Source of the DNA: JAAYZX01 sp040770645 | GTDB lineage: Bacteria > Actinomycetota > Thermoleophilia > RBG-16-64-13 | Direction: 5' to 3' | Length of the DNA stretch: 64,000 nucleotides | Assembly (NCBI GenBank): GCA_040770645.1 | Contig: JAXGIS010000003.1 | Location: forward strand, 1 to 64,000 | Shown here: positions 1 to 8,353 of the stretch, piece by piece | Position numbering within the stretch: position 1 is the first letter of the stretch | Layout: every line of letters starts with the position of its first letter | Translations under genes and position numbers: made by a program | The notes under the pieces: generated by a model | The model's input: the letters and a program-made list of their open reading frames with translations, nothing else | The model's database searches: none | What the model was told of the DNA's origin: nothing

Positions 1-2
1 GT

Positions 3-1271
3 CGAGTGGGTATGGCCATCGACTCCCTGCGCGACTTCGAGATCGCCTTTGAGGGCATCGACATGCATCGCGTGGGCACGGGTCTCACCATCAACGCTGT
101 GGCTTCCATCATGATGGCCATGTACGAGGCTGTGGCCGAGAAGTACGGCTTCGACACCGGCAAGATCTCCTGCACCCCCCAGAACGACATCATCAAGGAG
201 GTGCTAGGCCGCGGCGCTTGGATCTACGACCTGGATGCCGCCGTGAGGCTTATCGGCGACACCATTGAGTACGCCATCACCGCTCAGCCGCGGACCTACC
301 CCACCAGCATTTGCGGGTATCACATCCGTGAGAGCGGAGCCGATTCCGCCCAGGAGATGGCCTACGCTTTCCTGATTGCCAACACCTACATCGATGAGGT
401 GGTCAAGCGGGGCTACGATGCCAAGCAGTTTGCCGGCCGCATCAGTTACAACCTGAACATCTACGGCAACCTCTGGGAACAAGTTGCCAAGTTCGGAGCA
501 GGGCGCAAGGTGTGGGCGCGCAACTTGAAGGAGCTACGGGGTGGAGAAAAGCGCTCAGATCTCATGTTGAAGGGCCTTTTCGCGGGCGGCGGCAGCGGTC
601 TCATGAAAGCTGAGCCCGAGAACAACATCATGCGCGGTGCCTTCTACGGCTTGGCGGCGGCCCTCTCCGGCGCTCAGTCAACCGCGCTGTGCTCGTTCGA
701 TGAAGCCTACTCCATCCCCAGCCCTCGTTCGGCACTGCTGTCTCTGCGCACCCTGCAGATCATCATGGACGAAGTGGGTCTACGCGACACGGTGGATCCA
801 TTGGCCGGTTCCTACTTCATCGAGACCATCACCAAGGAGATGGAAGAGAAGATCCTCGGTGAGATGAAGGAGATCGAAGACAGGGGCGGCATGCTGGAGA
901 ACGTCAAGAACGGCTACGTGGGCCGGAAGTTGGCCCGCCAGGCGTACGAGTGGGAGATGGGCATCGAGCGCGGCGAGCTCATCAAGGTGGGCGTGAACAA
1001 GTACGCCACCGCCCGCGAAGAAGAAGTGCAGTTGCACGAGTACGACGAGACCTGGCAGGAAACGCAGATCGCCAACTTGAAGGAAGTGCGTCGCACGCGG
1101 GACGACAAGTTGGTGGCCGAGCGCCTCAAGGCTCTCGCGGATGTGGCCCGTAGCGGCAAGAATGTGATGCCGGCCCTCAAAGAAGCCTGCCTGGCTTACT
1201 GCACGGTAGGCGAGATGAGCGACGTGTTCCTGGAAGTCTTTGGCCCCTACAAAGAGCCGAACGTAGTGTGA
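3..1271 (+). CDS. Acyl-CoA mutase large subunit (methylmalonyl-CoA mutase family), 5' truncated by window edge
   Basis: The frame is open to the first base and the product begins inside the TIM barrel of the B12-dependent acyl-CoA mutase family (VGMAIDSL aligns with the family motif around residue 130), so about 130 N-terminal residues lie outside the window. The barrel is recognisable from ICGYHIRESGADSAQE and from DTVDPLAGSYFIE. The protein ends without a cobalamin-binding domain, as in two-subunit mutases whose B12 subunit is a separate gene; that gene is not in the window. The usual substrate-contact motif of methylmalonyl-CoA mutase (RTHSQTSG type) is replaced by LFAGGGSG, so the substrate is probably not methylmalonyl-CoA. 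The gene sits 81 nt upstream of hyuA on the same strand. Family certain; reaction unknown. Confidence 0.9.
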   Translation, partial: RVGMAIDSLRDFEIAFEGIDMHRVGTGLTINAVASIMMAMYEAVAEKYGFDTGKISCTPQNDIIKEVLGRGAWIYDLDAAVRLIGDTIEYAITAQPRTYPTSICGYHIRESGADSAQEMAYAFLIANTYIDEVVKRGYDAKQFAGRISYNLNIYGNLWEQVAKFGAGRKVWARNLKELRGGEKRSDLMLKGLFAGGGSGLMKAEPENNIMRGAFYGLAAALSGAQSTALCSFDEAYSIPSPRSALLSLRTLQIIMDEVGLRDTVDPLAGSYFIETITKEMEEKILGEMKEIEDRGGMLENVKNGYVGRKLARQAYEWEMGIERGELIKVGVNKYATAREEEVQLHEYDETWQETQIANLKEVRRTRDDKLVAERLKALADVARSGKNVMPALKEACLAYCTVGEMSDVFLEVFGPYKEPNVV

Positions 1272-1277
1272 CATGTT

Positions 1278-1315
1278 GTGCCGGGCCCGCCTGCCCGTGC
1301 CGGCGGGCCCGGCAC
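1278..1315 (+). other. Intercistronic RNA hairpin between mutase and hyuA
   Basis: A perfect 14-bp inverted repeat (arms 1278-1291 and 1302-1315) with a 10-nt loop starts 7 nt after the mutase stop. No T-run follows, so it looks more like an mRNA processing or stabilising hairpin that could set different levels of mutase and HyuAB than a classical terminator. Function is inferred. Confidence 0.55.
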
Positions 1316-1352
1316 ACCGGATGTACTCCCCCAACGTTAGTGGAGCGACAGC

Positions 1353-3482
1353 ATGGCGTATAAGATCGGAGTTGACGTTGGTGGTACCTTCACGGACTTC
1401 CTGCTTGCGGAAGACGACGGCACCGCCTACATCTACAAGGTCCTGTCCACCCCGAAAGATCCTTCCATCGCCACCATCCGCGGGATCGAGGAGATGGCCA
1501 AGGATCGCAATATGGGCACGGATGAGTTCCTGAGTCAAGTCAGTACCATCGTGCACGGCACCACGGTTACCACCAACGCCACGCTCACCTACCGTGGCGC
1601 CAAGACCGGCCTTCTCACCACCGAGGGCGTTCGTGACGCTCTGGAGATGCGCCGGGGTATCCGAGAAGAGCAGTACAACAACCACTTCGAGAACGCGCGA
1701 CCGGTGGTGGAACGCTATCTGCGCCGTCCGGTGAGAGAACGCCTCAACTACAAGGGCGATGTGGTTACGCCGCTGGACGAAGCCTGGTTGCGCAAAGAAG
1801 TAGAGTTCCTGAAGAGCGAAGACTGCAAAGCCATCGCCATCTGCTTCATGAACTCCTTTGCCTGTGCCGATCACGAGAAGAGAACGGCTGAGATCGTGCG
1901 CGAGTATCTGCCGGAGGCGTTTCTCTCCATCTCCAGCGAGATCCTGCCCGCCATCCGCTTCTACGATCGGGTGTCCACCACGGCTATCAACGCCTACATC
2001 GGCCCGGTACTCGACCTCTATCTCGGTCCCAAGTTGGGGTTGCTCAACAAGCTGTCCAAGTACAGCTTCCAAGGCGTTCTGCTCATCATGGCCTCCAACG
2101 GTGGAGTCATCTCGCCGGAAGTTGCTATGCACATCCCCGGCCTCACTCTGCTCTCCGGCCCCGCGGGCGGCCCGGTGGCGGGTCTGGCGTATGCCGAAGG
2201 CCAAGACTTCCCCGATGTCATCACCTGCGATATGGGCGGCACCTCTTTTGACGTTGCGCTCATCAAGGACAAGAAGCCCCTCACCACCACCGAAGGCGAG
2301 ATCGAGCGTCTGCGCATCAGCTGGCCCATGCTGGACGTGGTCACGATTGGCGCCGGGGGCGGCTCCATCGGTTGGATAGACGAAGTGGGCTTGCTGCGGA
2401 TGGGCCCGCAGAGCGCAGGCGCCGATCCTGGACCGGCCTGTTACGATCTGGGCGGCGAAGAACCCACCTGCTCAGACGCCGACCTAGTGCTCGGCTATTT
2501 GGATCCCAACTTCTTTGCCGGTGGCAAGATGAAACTATCCGTGGACAAAGCACGGAAGGCCATTGAAGAGAAAGTCGGCAAGAAGCTGGGCATGACGGCC
2601 GAGGAGGCGGCGGCCGGCATGTACGAAGTCATCAATGTGAGCATGGCATCCGCCGTCCGCGAAATCGCGGTCAAGGCGGGTTACGATCCGAGGGATTTCC
2701 CCCTGGTCACCGCGGGAGGCGCCGGTCCCAACCACGCCTGTCAGATCGCGTTGGCTCTCTCCATCCCTGAGATACTGGTGCCGCGCGAATCCTCCATTTT
2801 CTGCGCCGCCGGCATGTTGCGCACCGATCTCAAGCACGACTTCGTCCGCACCTACCCCACCACCCTGGATGCACTGGATGCGGAGCGCTTCCGGACGCTG
2901 TACGCGGAGATGAAGAATGAGGGCGACTCCCTCCTCGATCAAGAGGGGATCCCGCAGGATCGCATCTCCTACGTGCTGCAGCTTGATTTGCGCTACGTGC
3001 GCCAGTACCACGAAGTCTCGGTAGAACTGTCCTGGGACGATGTGAACAGCGGAAACCTCTCTGCGGTGGCGAAGCGTTTTCACGCGGCACACGATGCCTT
3101 GTACGGCTATTCCTTGGAGGATCGCGATACTCCGGTGGAGCTCATCAACATGCGGCTCACCGCCATCGGTACCACCGATAAGCCGGATCTGCCGAGCCAG
3201 CCGTACGCCGGACCGGATCCGTCTTCGGCTTATAAGCATTCGCGTTCCGTGTACATTCCGTCCGCGAAGGCCTATCAGGAAGTGCCGGTTTACGACGGTT
3301 TTGCACTGACTTACGGCATGCGCTTGGCCAGCCCCTGCATCATTGAGCAGGTCAACACCACCACGTTTGTCACGCCCGAGTTCGACGTGATCGTCGACCG
3401 GCTGGGTACCTACACCATCTATATCAAGGAAAACGAAGCCGATGTCCTGGCGCGAGTCCTCAAGGACGTGGAGGCCGCCTGA
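1353..3482 (+). CDS. hyuA: Hydantoinase/oxoprolinase A-type subunit (HyuA; acetone-carboxylase beta-like)
   Basis: A 709-residue protein of the HyuA / acetone carboxylase beta / acetophenone carboxylase family, which uses ATP to phosphorylate a ketone or lactam substrate. Visible motifs are the N-terminal GVDVGGTFTD nucleotide loop, HGTTVTTNA, LLSGPAGGPVAG, CDMGGTSFDVALI and GAGGGSIGWID. The length is close to acetone carboxylase AcxA (about 717). Its stop overlaps the ATG of hyuB by one base, so the two are translationally coupled and should form one complex. No AcxC-like gamma subunit is present, so true acetone carboxylase is not shown. Substrate unknown; an acyl-CoA mutase partner upstream suggests a branched or ketone-derived carbon skeleton (inference). 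Confidence 0.9.
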   Translation: MAYKIGVDVGGTFTDFLLAEDDGTAYIYKVLSTPKDPSIATIRGIEEMAKDRNMGTDEFLSQVSTIVHGTTVTTNATLTYRGAKTGLLTTEGVRDALEMRRGIREEQYNNHFENARPVVERYLRRPVRERLNYKGDVVTPLDEAWLRKEVEFLKSEDCKAIAICFMNSFACADHEKRTAEIVREYLPEAFLSISSEILPAIRFYDRVSTTAINAYIGPVLDLYLGPKLGLLNKLSKYSFQGVLLIMASNGGVISPEVAMHIPGLTLLSGPAGGPVAGLAYAEGQDFPDVITCDMGGTSFDVALIKDKKPLTTTEGEIERLRISWPMLDVVTIGAGGGSIGWIDEVGLLRMGPQSAGADPGPACYDLGGEEPTCSDADLVLGYLDPNFFAGGKMKLSVDKARKAIEEKVGKKLGMTAEEAAAGMYEVINVSMASAVREIAVKAGYDPRDFPLVTAGGAGPNHACQIALALSIPEILVPRESSIFCAAGMLRTDLKHDFVRTYPTTLDALDAERFRTLYAEMKNEGDSLLDQEGIPQDRISYVLQLDLRYVRQYHEVSVELSWDDVNSGNLSAVAKRFHAAHDALYGYSLEDRDTPVELINMRLTAIGTTDKPDLPSQPYAGPDPSSAYKHSRSVYIPSAKAYQEVPVYDGFALTYGMRLASPCIIEQVNTTTFVTPEFDVIVDRLGTYTIYIKENEADVLARVLKDVEAA

Positions 3483-5254
3483 TGAAGCAATACCAAGTGG
3501 ACAAGTCCATCCCCATCGACCGCATCCTGGTCTCCATCCTCCAGAAGCGGCTCAAGAGCATCACCGAAGAGATGAGCATCGCCATGGTGCGGACCACTCG
3601 GTCCCCCATCCTCTGCGAAGCCCGGGACTTTGTGACCGGCCTGTACGACTACAAGGGCGACATGCTGGAGCAGAAGGAGAACCTGCCCATCTTGGCCTTC
3701 TCCCTGCAGCCGGTGTGCAAGTACATCATCGACTACTTCGGTGACGACATCCATGACGGTGACGTCATCTTCCACAACGACGTCTTCTCCATGGGCAACC
3801 AGAACAACGACGTGGCCGCCTACAAGCCCATCTTCTGGGAGGGCGAGCTGGTGGCGTGGGCGGCCGTGAAAGGCCACCAGGCCGATATCGGTGGCAACGT
3901 CCAGGGTGGCTACAACCCGGAAGCCACGGAAGTGTGGCAGGAAACCCTGCGCATCACCCCCATCAAGGTGTATGAGAAAGGTGAGTTGCGCAAAGACGTG
4001 TGGGATCTGATCTTCGCCAACGTGCGCCTGGACATTGTGGCCGAGGACATGCGCGCCGAGATCGGAAGCTGTGTGGTGGGGGAGCGCGGCATACACAAGA
4101 TCCTGGAGCGCTACGGCCGTCCCGTGTTTGAGGCCCACAAGGAGTTCCTCTTCGACTCCACGGAGCAGATGATGCGCAGCGAGTTGCGCTCCATCCCCGA
4201 CGGCACTTACGTGGGTGAGTCCTACGCCTACTACGATGGGAAGATCCCCGGCTCCAAGTACAAGATCAAGGTGACCATCACCGTCAAGGACGGCACCGCC
4301 AAGTTCGACTACACCGGCACCGACGGGCAGACTCCGGGTTTCATGAATGGGACCTACACCAGCTCGGCTTCGGCCACCTTGCTCACGCTACTACAGATGC
4401 TCAATCCTGACATCCCGCACAATGCCGGCTTAGTGCGTCCCATCGAGATCATTATCCCGGAAGGAACCCTACTCAACGCCGCCTACCCCGCCGCCACCAC
4501 TTACGGCAACCACCTGTGCCCCAACAACGCCGACGCCATCATGCGCGCACTCTCTCCCGTAATCCCCGAGCGGGTCACCGCCGAGTGGAACGAGGCCCTC
4601 ATTTCCATGAGCACCGGTCAAGACCCGCGGAATAACGGCGAGCCTTTTGTCGACATCTTCTTCATGGGGCAGAAAGGCGGTTCCGGCGGCATCTACGGTA
4701 CCGACGGCTACGATCACATCGGCATGATCGATGCCTCCGGCGGCGTGCTCGACCAAGACTACGAGATCTTCGAGCAGGCTACACCCCACCTGGTGACTCA
4801 GCACGAGTACCTTATGGACTCTGCCGGCCCCGGCCGTTGGCGGGGCGGCATGGGCACGGTGACCACTTACCTGTCCGGTGGAGAGGACGTCAAGATCATT
4901 ACCTTCGGCGATGGAGATGTGGAGCCGTCACACGGCTCTCAAGGCGGCGGCGATGGTGCGCTCAATATCATCAAGATCCGCACACCGGGAGAGACGGAGT
5001 GGCGGGTGCTTGCCACCAAAGACATCGTGGACAACGTACCCGCGGGCACCGAGTACTTCCAGATCTCAGGCGGCGGCGGTGGCTGGGGCGATCCAAAGGA
5101 GCGGCCTGCCGAGAAAGTGCTGCGGGATGTGCGCAACGAACTGGTCTCGTTGGAATCAGCCCGTCGTGACTACGGCGTGGCCATCAACCCCGACACGTGG
5201 GAGGTTGACTGGGAAGAGACGCAGAAGTTGCGAGCTGAGGCTCCCCCCGCGTAG
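3482..5254 (+). CDS. hyuB: Hydantoinase B/acetone carboxylase alpha-type subunit (HyuB)
   Basis: A 590-residue member of the N-methylhydantoinase B / carboxylase alpha family. Supporting signs are DPI-like N-terminal helix SIPIDRILVSILQKRL, the conserved block FHNDVFSMGNQNNDVAAYKP, GHQADIGG, the PEGTLLNAAYPAATTYGN region, and the C-terminal glycine-rich ISGGGGGWGDP signature. It is shorter than AcxB (about 770 residues) and nearer to hydantoinase B and acetophenone carboxylase subunits. It overlaps hyuA by one base. It supplies the second half of an ATP-dependent amidohydrolase or carboxylase. Which of the two chemistries it uses cannot be decided from sequence. Confidence 0.9.
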   Translation: MKQYQVDKSIPIDRILVSILQKRLKSITEEMSIAMVRTTRSPILCEARDFVTGLYDYKGDMLEQKENLPILAFSLQPVCKYIIDYFGDDIHDGDVIFHNDVFSMGNQNNDVAAYKPIFWEGELVAWAAVKGHQADIGGNVQGGYNPEATEVWQETLRITPIKVYEKGELRKDVWDLIFANVRLDIVAEDMRAEIGSCVVGERGIHKILERYGRPVFEAHKEFLFDSTEQMMRSELRSIPDGTYVGESYAYYDGKIPGSKYKIKVTITVKDGTAKFDYTGTDGQTPGFMNGTYTSSASATLLTLLQMLNPDIPHNAGLVRPIEIIIPEGTLLNAAYPAATTYGNHLCPNNADAIMRALSPVIPERVTAEWNEALISMSTGQDPRNNGEPFVDIFFMGQKGGSGGIYGTDGYDHIGMIDASGGVLDQDYEIFEQATPHLVTQHEYLMDSAGPGRWRGGMGTVTTYLSGGEDVKIITFGDGDVEPSHGSQGGGDGALNIIKIRTPGETEWRVLATKDIVDNVPAGTEYFQISGGGGGWGDPKERPAEKVLRDVRNELVSLESARRDYGVAINPDTWEVDWEETQKLRAEAPPA

Positions 5255-5285
5255 CCGGGCGGATGGGGGGTGGAGAGCGCCAACG

Positions 5286-6002
5286 ATGCGACCTCGCAAG
5301 GTCGAAGATATCGTCGCCACGCTCAAGCTACGGATGCAGAGCCTCGTGTATGGTCGCGGCGATCGGCTCCCGGCCGAGCGCGACTTGGCGCCTGAGTTGG
5401 GGGTCGCTCGATCCACGTTGCGCAGAGCCTTGGCCGTGCTGGAGGGTGAGGGTTACGTCACGCGACGCGTGGGGTCACGCGGCGGTTGGTTCGTCACCGA
5501 CCTGGCGCAACCGATTGCGGAGTGGCAGGAAGCTATGCGCCTCCGATTGCGCGAAGTGCAGGACATCATTGACTATCGCATCGCGGTGGAGAGTCGAGCG
5601 GCCGGGCTTGCAGCCGTTCGCCGGACCGATGATCAGTTGCGTCGCATGTGGAGCGTTGTGGATCGCACTGCGGCCATTGCCCCGCCCACCGACGACGTGC
5701 CGGTAGATCGGGAGTTGGCGGGCAGGCTGCGTGCGCTCGATGCGGAGTTCCACTCCCTCATCATCGAAGCGGCTGACAGTCGCCGAGTGGCTGAGGCAGT
5801 GCATGCCGCCCGTGCCGAGCTCTTTGCCACCGAGACGCGCGTCACCTATGAACACATCGCTGCCGGCTTACCGCGGGATCATCGTCGGGTGTTGGAAGCC
5901 ATTGAGCGTCGCGATGCCGAATCTGCTCGCGCAGCCATGGAGGAGCACATTCAGCACGGTGCCGATGTGTGGCTGGCCAACGGGGTCTCCCGGTCTGTTT
6001 AG
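5286..6002 (+). CDS. GntR-family transcriptional regulator (FadR/FCD subfamily)
   Basis: A 238-residue regulator. Residues 1-70 form a winged helix-turn-helix (GDRLPAERDLAPELGVARST then LRRALAVLEGEGYVTRRVG), and the rest is an all-helical FCD ligand domain with the metal-site residues spaced as in FadR/VanR proteins (DAEFHSLIIEAA, DHRRVLEAIERRD, AMEEHI). The chosen ATG is the first residue of the DNA-binding domain; the open frame extends far upstream inside hyuB but without domain content. It lies 31 nt after hyuB on the same strand, so it is the likely local regulator of the mutase-hyuAB cluster, probably responding to a carboxylate intermediate (inference). Confidence 0.88.
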   Translation: MRPRKVEDIVATLKLRMQSLVYGRGDRLPAERDLAPELGVARSTLRRALAVLEGEGYVTRRVGSRGGWFVTDLAQPIAEWQEAMRLRLREVQDIIDYRIAVESRAAGLAAVRRTDDQLRRMWSVVDRTAAIAPPTDDVPVDRELAGRLRALDAEFHSLIIEAADSRRVAEAVHAARAELFATETRVTYEHIAAGLPRDHRRVLEAIERRDAESARAAMEEHIQHGADVWLANGVSRSV

Positions 6003-6094
6003 GCGCGCTGGGAATACGCCGGTGGCCGTTCCGGAACGCACGGTGCCCGCCACGGCCGCAGCATGAGTGTCTCTGCTTCGGCGGCAGGCTGAAG

Positions 6095-7537
6095 TCAGAA
6101 CAGCCCCCAGATGTACTGGTTGGTAACCTCGTGATGGTATTGGATCTCGGCCCGTTTGATGTGCGTGCCCAGCGCAGCCGGGCAGCGCTCGGCAGAGGCG
6201 TGTTTCAGTTGCCAGAAGCGCTTGTGGGTATGCTCGCCCAAGATCTCAGCCATGAACTGGCTGCTTTTGAAGAGTCGGATGGCGTCGTAGATGTTGTCGG
6301 GTAAGAAGCGCGTACGCGAGCGCTTCTGCTCCTCGGGCTCCTCCGACTTAGGTCCTTCCAGGCCCGTGCGCAACAGTGCATAAGTGGCCAAGTAGGCGTT
6401 GGCGTCGGGAGCGATGGAGCGGAACTCGAGACGGGCGCTCCTGGCGTTCCCGAGGGGGATACGGATCATGCCGCTTCGATTGTTGGGCGAGGCGTTGATC
6501 TGATTGGGAGCTTCGAAGCGGGGATCGAGGCGTCTATAGGCATTGACACTCGAGTTGAGTATCAGGCAGATCTCTTGGGCACTCGTGAGGACGCGGTCGA
6601 TGAAGTCCCATGCTCTGGCAGATATGCCTGCCTCTCCCTTGGGGTCTGAGAACAGGTTCACGCCATCCTTGTGTAGCAGTGAGAGATTGGCGTGCATGCC
6701 GGTGCCGTTCACCCCGGTTTTGGGTTTGGGCAAAAACGATGCCGTCAGTCCCATGCTCTGAGCCACTTGGCGGCAGAGGAGCTTGTACAATTGAACCTGG
6801 TCGCAGGCCACCACCGCCTCGCAGGGCGCATAGTTCATCTCGAACTGAGACGGTGCCACCTCGGGATGGTCCTTCTCGTTGTTGAAGCCCATTGCCCTTT
6901 GAGCCTCGGCTGCAGTGTCAATGAACTTGCGTAGCAGAGACCCCGGCAGCGAGTTGTAGTAACCGCCGGTGGAGATGAACTCGAAACTACCCGTTTCGTG
7001 GTAATGCTGCTCTGCGTTCAGTCCTTCGAACAGGAAGCCTTCGATCTCGTTGGCCACGTTGCAGGTGATGCCTTGAGACACATAGAGGTCCTGGCAGTAA
7101 GACTTCAGCCGCCCACGGAAGTCGGCCGGGTACGGGGATCCATCCTGGTCCAGCACCTGGGCGAACACCAGCACTTTTCCCGGCCCAAAGATGTCCGCCG
7201 GAAGCCAGTAGAAAGCCGGCCAGTCGACGTCCAGTCTAAGATCTGACTCCTGCTGCGCGGTGAAGCCACGGATGGAGGACCCGTCGAAGGTTAGGTTGTC
7301 CGGGGAGTTCAGCAGGAATTTTTTGTCGTAGTCGAGCATGTGGAGGCAGCCTTCAAGGTCGGTGAAGCATACGGTGACCGCCTTGATGCGCTTCTCGTCC
7401 GCCAGGCAGCGGATCCTCTCCTCTCGTACTTCGTGGATCGGCCGTCTGTCCAGTCTCTCTTGTTTGGCCGCCAGGTTGAGTTCTTCGAGCCTGTCATACG
7501 GCATTCTTAGGAAGTCTCGTAAACCCGCAGTCTCCAC
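6095..7537 (-). CDS. glnA: Glutamine synthetase, divergent class I
   Basis: A 480-residue glutamine synthetase, ATP-dependent ligation of ammonia to glutamate. Recognisable blocks are FDGSSIRGF, the metal-ligand region EIEGFLFEG, EVAPSQFEMNY, NGTGMHANLS, and RSARLEFRSIAPDANAYL. Several positions differ from textbook GlnA: MHAN instead of MHCH-like, and the loop that carries the adenylylated Tyr (NLYDLPPE) is absent, replaced by RTRFLPDNIYD. Regulation by GlnE adenylylation therefore seems impossible. It is convergent with the GntR gene (92 nt apart) and stands alone, so it may be a secondary glutamine or gamma-glutamyl-amine synthetase rather than the main GlnA. Confidence 0.9.
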   Translation of the reverse strand: METAGLRDFLRMPYDRLEELNLAAKQERLDRRPIHEVREERIRCLADEKRIKAVTVCFTDLEGCLHMLDYDKKFLLNSPDNLTFDGSSIRGFTAQQESDLRLDVDWPAFYWLPADIFGPGKVLVFAQVLDQDGSPYPADFRGRLKSYCQDLYVSQGITCNVANEIEGFLFEGLNAEQHYHETGSFEFISTGGYYNSLPGSLLRKFIDTAAEAQRAMGFNNEKDHPEVAPSQFEMNYAPCEAVVACDQVQLYKLLCRQVAQSMGLTASFLPKPKTGVNGTGMHANLSLLHKDGVNLFSDPKGEAGISARAWDFIDRVLTSAQEICLILNSSVNAYRRLDPRFEAPNQINASPNNRSGMIRIPLGNARSARLEFRSIAPDANAYLATYALLRTGLEGPKSEEPEEQKRSRTRFLPDNIYDAIRLFKSSQFMAEILGEHTHKRFWQLKHASAERCPAALGTHIKRAEIQYHHEVTNQYIWGLF

Positions 7538-7583
7538 GTGTTGCTCCCGTCTGTATTGTCTATGGGGCTGCTGTGTATAACTT

Positions 7584-7612
7584 ATAATGAACCCGATTTA
7601 GGGTAGAGACAA
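7584..7612 (-). promoter_or_regulatory. Candidate promoter for the glutamine synthetase gene
   Basis: On the minus strand an A/T-rich stretch carries TTGTCT and CATTAT separated by 17 bp, about 47 nt upstream of the GTG/ATG region of glnA. A TATAAG one step downstream is an alternative -10. The A/T content contrasts strongly with the surrounding GC-rich DNA. Confidence 0.35.
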
Positions 7613-7639
7613 GAGCTTTAAGGATAAACCAGCAGCTAT

Positions 7640-8201
7640 TTAAGAGAACAGCGCGATGGAGCCCACGATGTGCCACATCAGCGTCGCCGTGAAAGCTCCC
7701 AGGCCGAAGAGCGCCGCAATGAGCCCCATGCGGTATCGTCTTAGGGCCCACAACGCAAAGGAGAGCACCGCCACCATAGCCGTTTTGGCCCATATCCACA
7801 GGGTTGGATCCCGCTCCATAAGGGTGCGAAGGAGAGGTTGGCTTCTTGGGCCCCGAGAAAGTGCGTTCAGGGTGAGGACGGCGTCAACTGCACTTAGTAG
7901 GTTGATGGTGAGGATTACGAGTATGACCAAGTCCGGTCGGCGCAGCTGCGCGGGTGTCGGCAAATACTCGTTCAGCCGCATTGCGAGGTAGCTGTTGCCG
8001 GCGGTCGAAACCGCTGCGGCGTTCGCGCCAAACGAAACGCTTGGCTTGTCGTCGATCGTTCTGACGACGTTCCACACGGGTGTGGGTCTCGGTGGCCCGC
8101 TCGGGTGCACAGGACCGGCCGCAAGCTTCGCCGCGGTGCTCGAGCGCGACGAGGCAATTCATTGCCCTGATGTCAGATTTCCGCGACTTCATCCTTAACA
8201 A
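7640..8201 (-). CDS. DUF5658-like small membrane protein, frameshifted
   Basis: Two overlapping minus-strand frames together give one recognisable protein. The upstream frame encodes an Arg-rich cytoplasmic head (ERRQNDRRQ, RERRSGFDRRQ). The downstream frame encodes RRPDLVILVILTINLLSAVD and two further hydrophobic segments (LWIWAKTAMVAVLSFALWAL; GLIAALFGLGAFTATLMWHI). This head plus three-to-four-helix layout, with the LxxLNxxDAxLT-type first helix, matches DUF5658 proteins. The frame changes between about 7945 and 8010, most likely a base error. Function unknown; the paired RR..DRR motifs could bind phospholipid or nucleic acid (speculation). Start is uncertain: ATG codons at 8201 and 8192 are both possible. 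Confidence 0.6.
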
Positions 8202-8254
8202 ACATATCAGGTACCCACTAACTAGGGTACAGCAAACCGGTTCCGGATCGGCAT

Positions 8255-8280
8255 CACCGATACAGACTGTACGATCGGTG
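8255..8280. repeat. Short inverted repeat in the divergent intergenic region
   Basis: CACCGAT (8255-8261) is repeated inverted as ATCGGTG (8274-8280) with a 12-nt centre, between the divergently read DUF5658-like gene and the PAS remnant. It could be an operator, but no regulator is adjacent. Low confidence. Confidence 0.3.
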
Positions 8281-8353
8281 CGTCTCGGAGATACGGGCGC
8301 GGGCTGAGGGTGTGGTTCAGGTCCGCGGTTCAGCGTGTTATTCTCAACGCCGT

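Noticed and set aside
780..2204. Long minus-strand open frame opposite mutase and hyuA (474 codons)
   Set aside because: It mirrors the codon periodicity of well-recognised plus-strand genes, has no domain content and no ribosome-binding site. Similar shadows at 15181-16647 and 19428-20750 were dropped for the same reason.
1353..5254. Naming hyuAB as acetone carboxylase (acxAB)
   Set aside because: No gamma subunit AcxC follows, and HyuB is much shorter than AcxB; hydantoinase and carboxylase members cannot be separated by motif alone.
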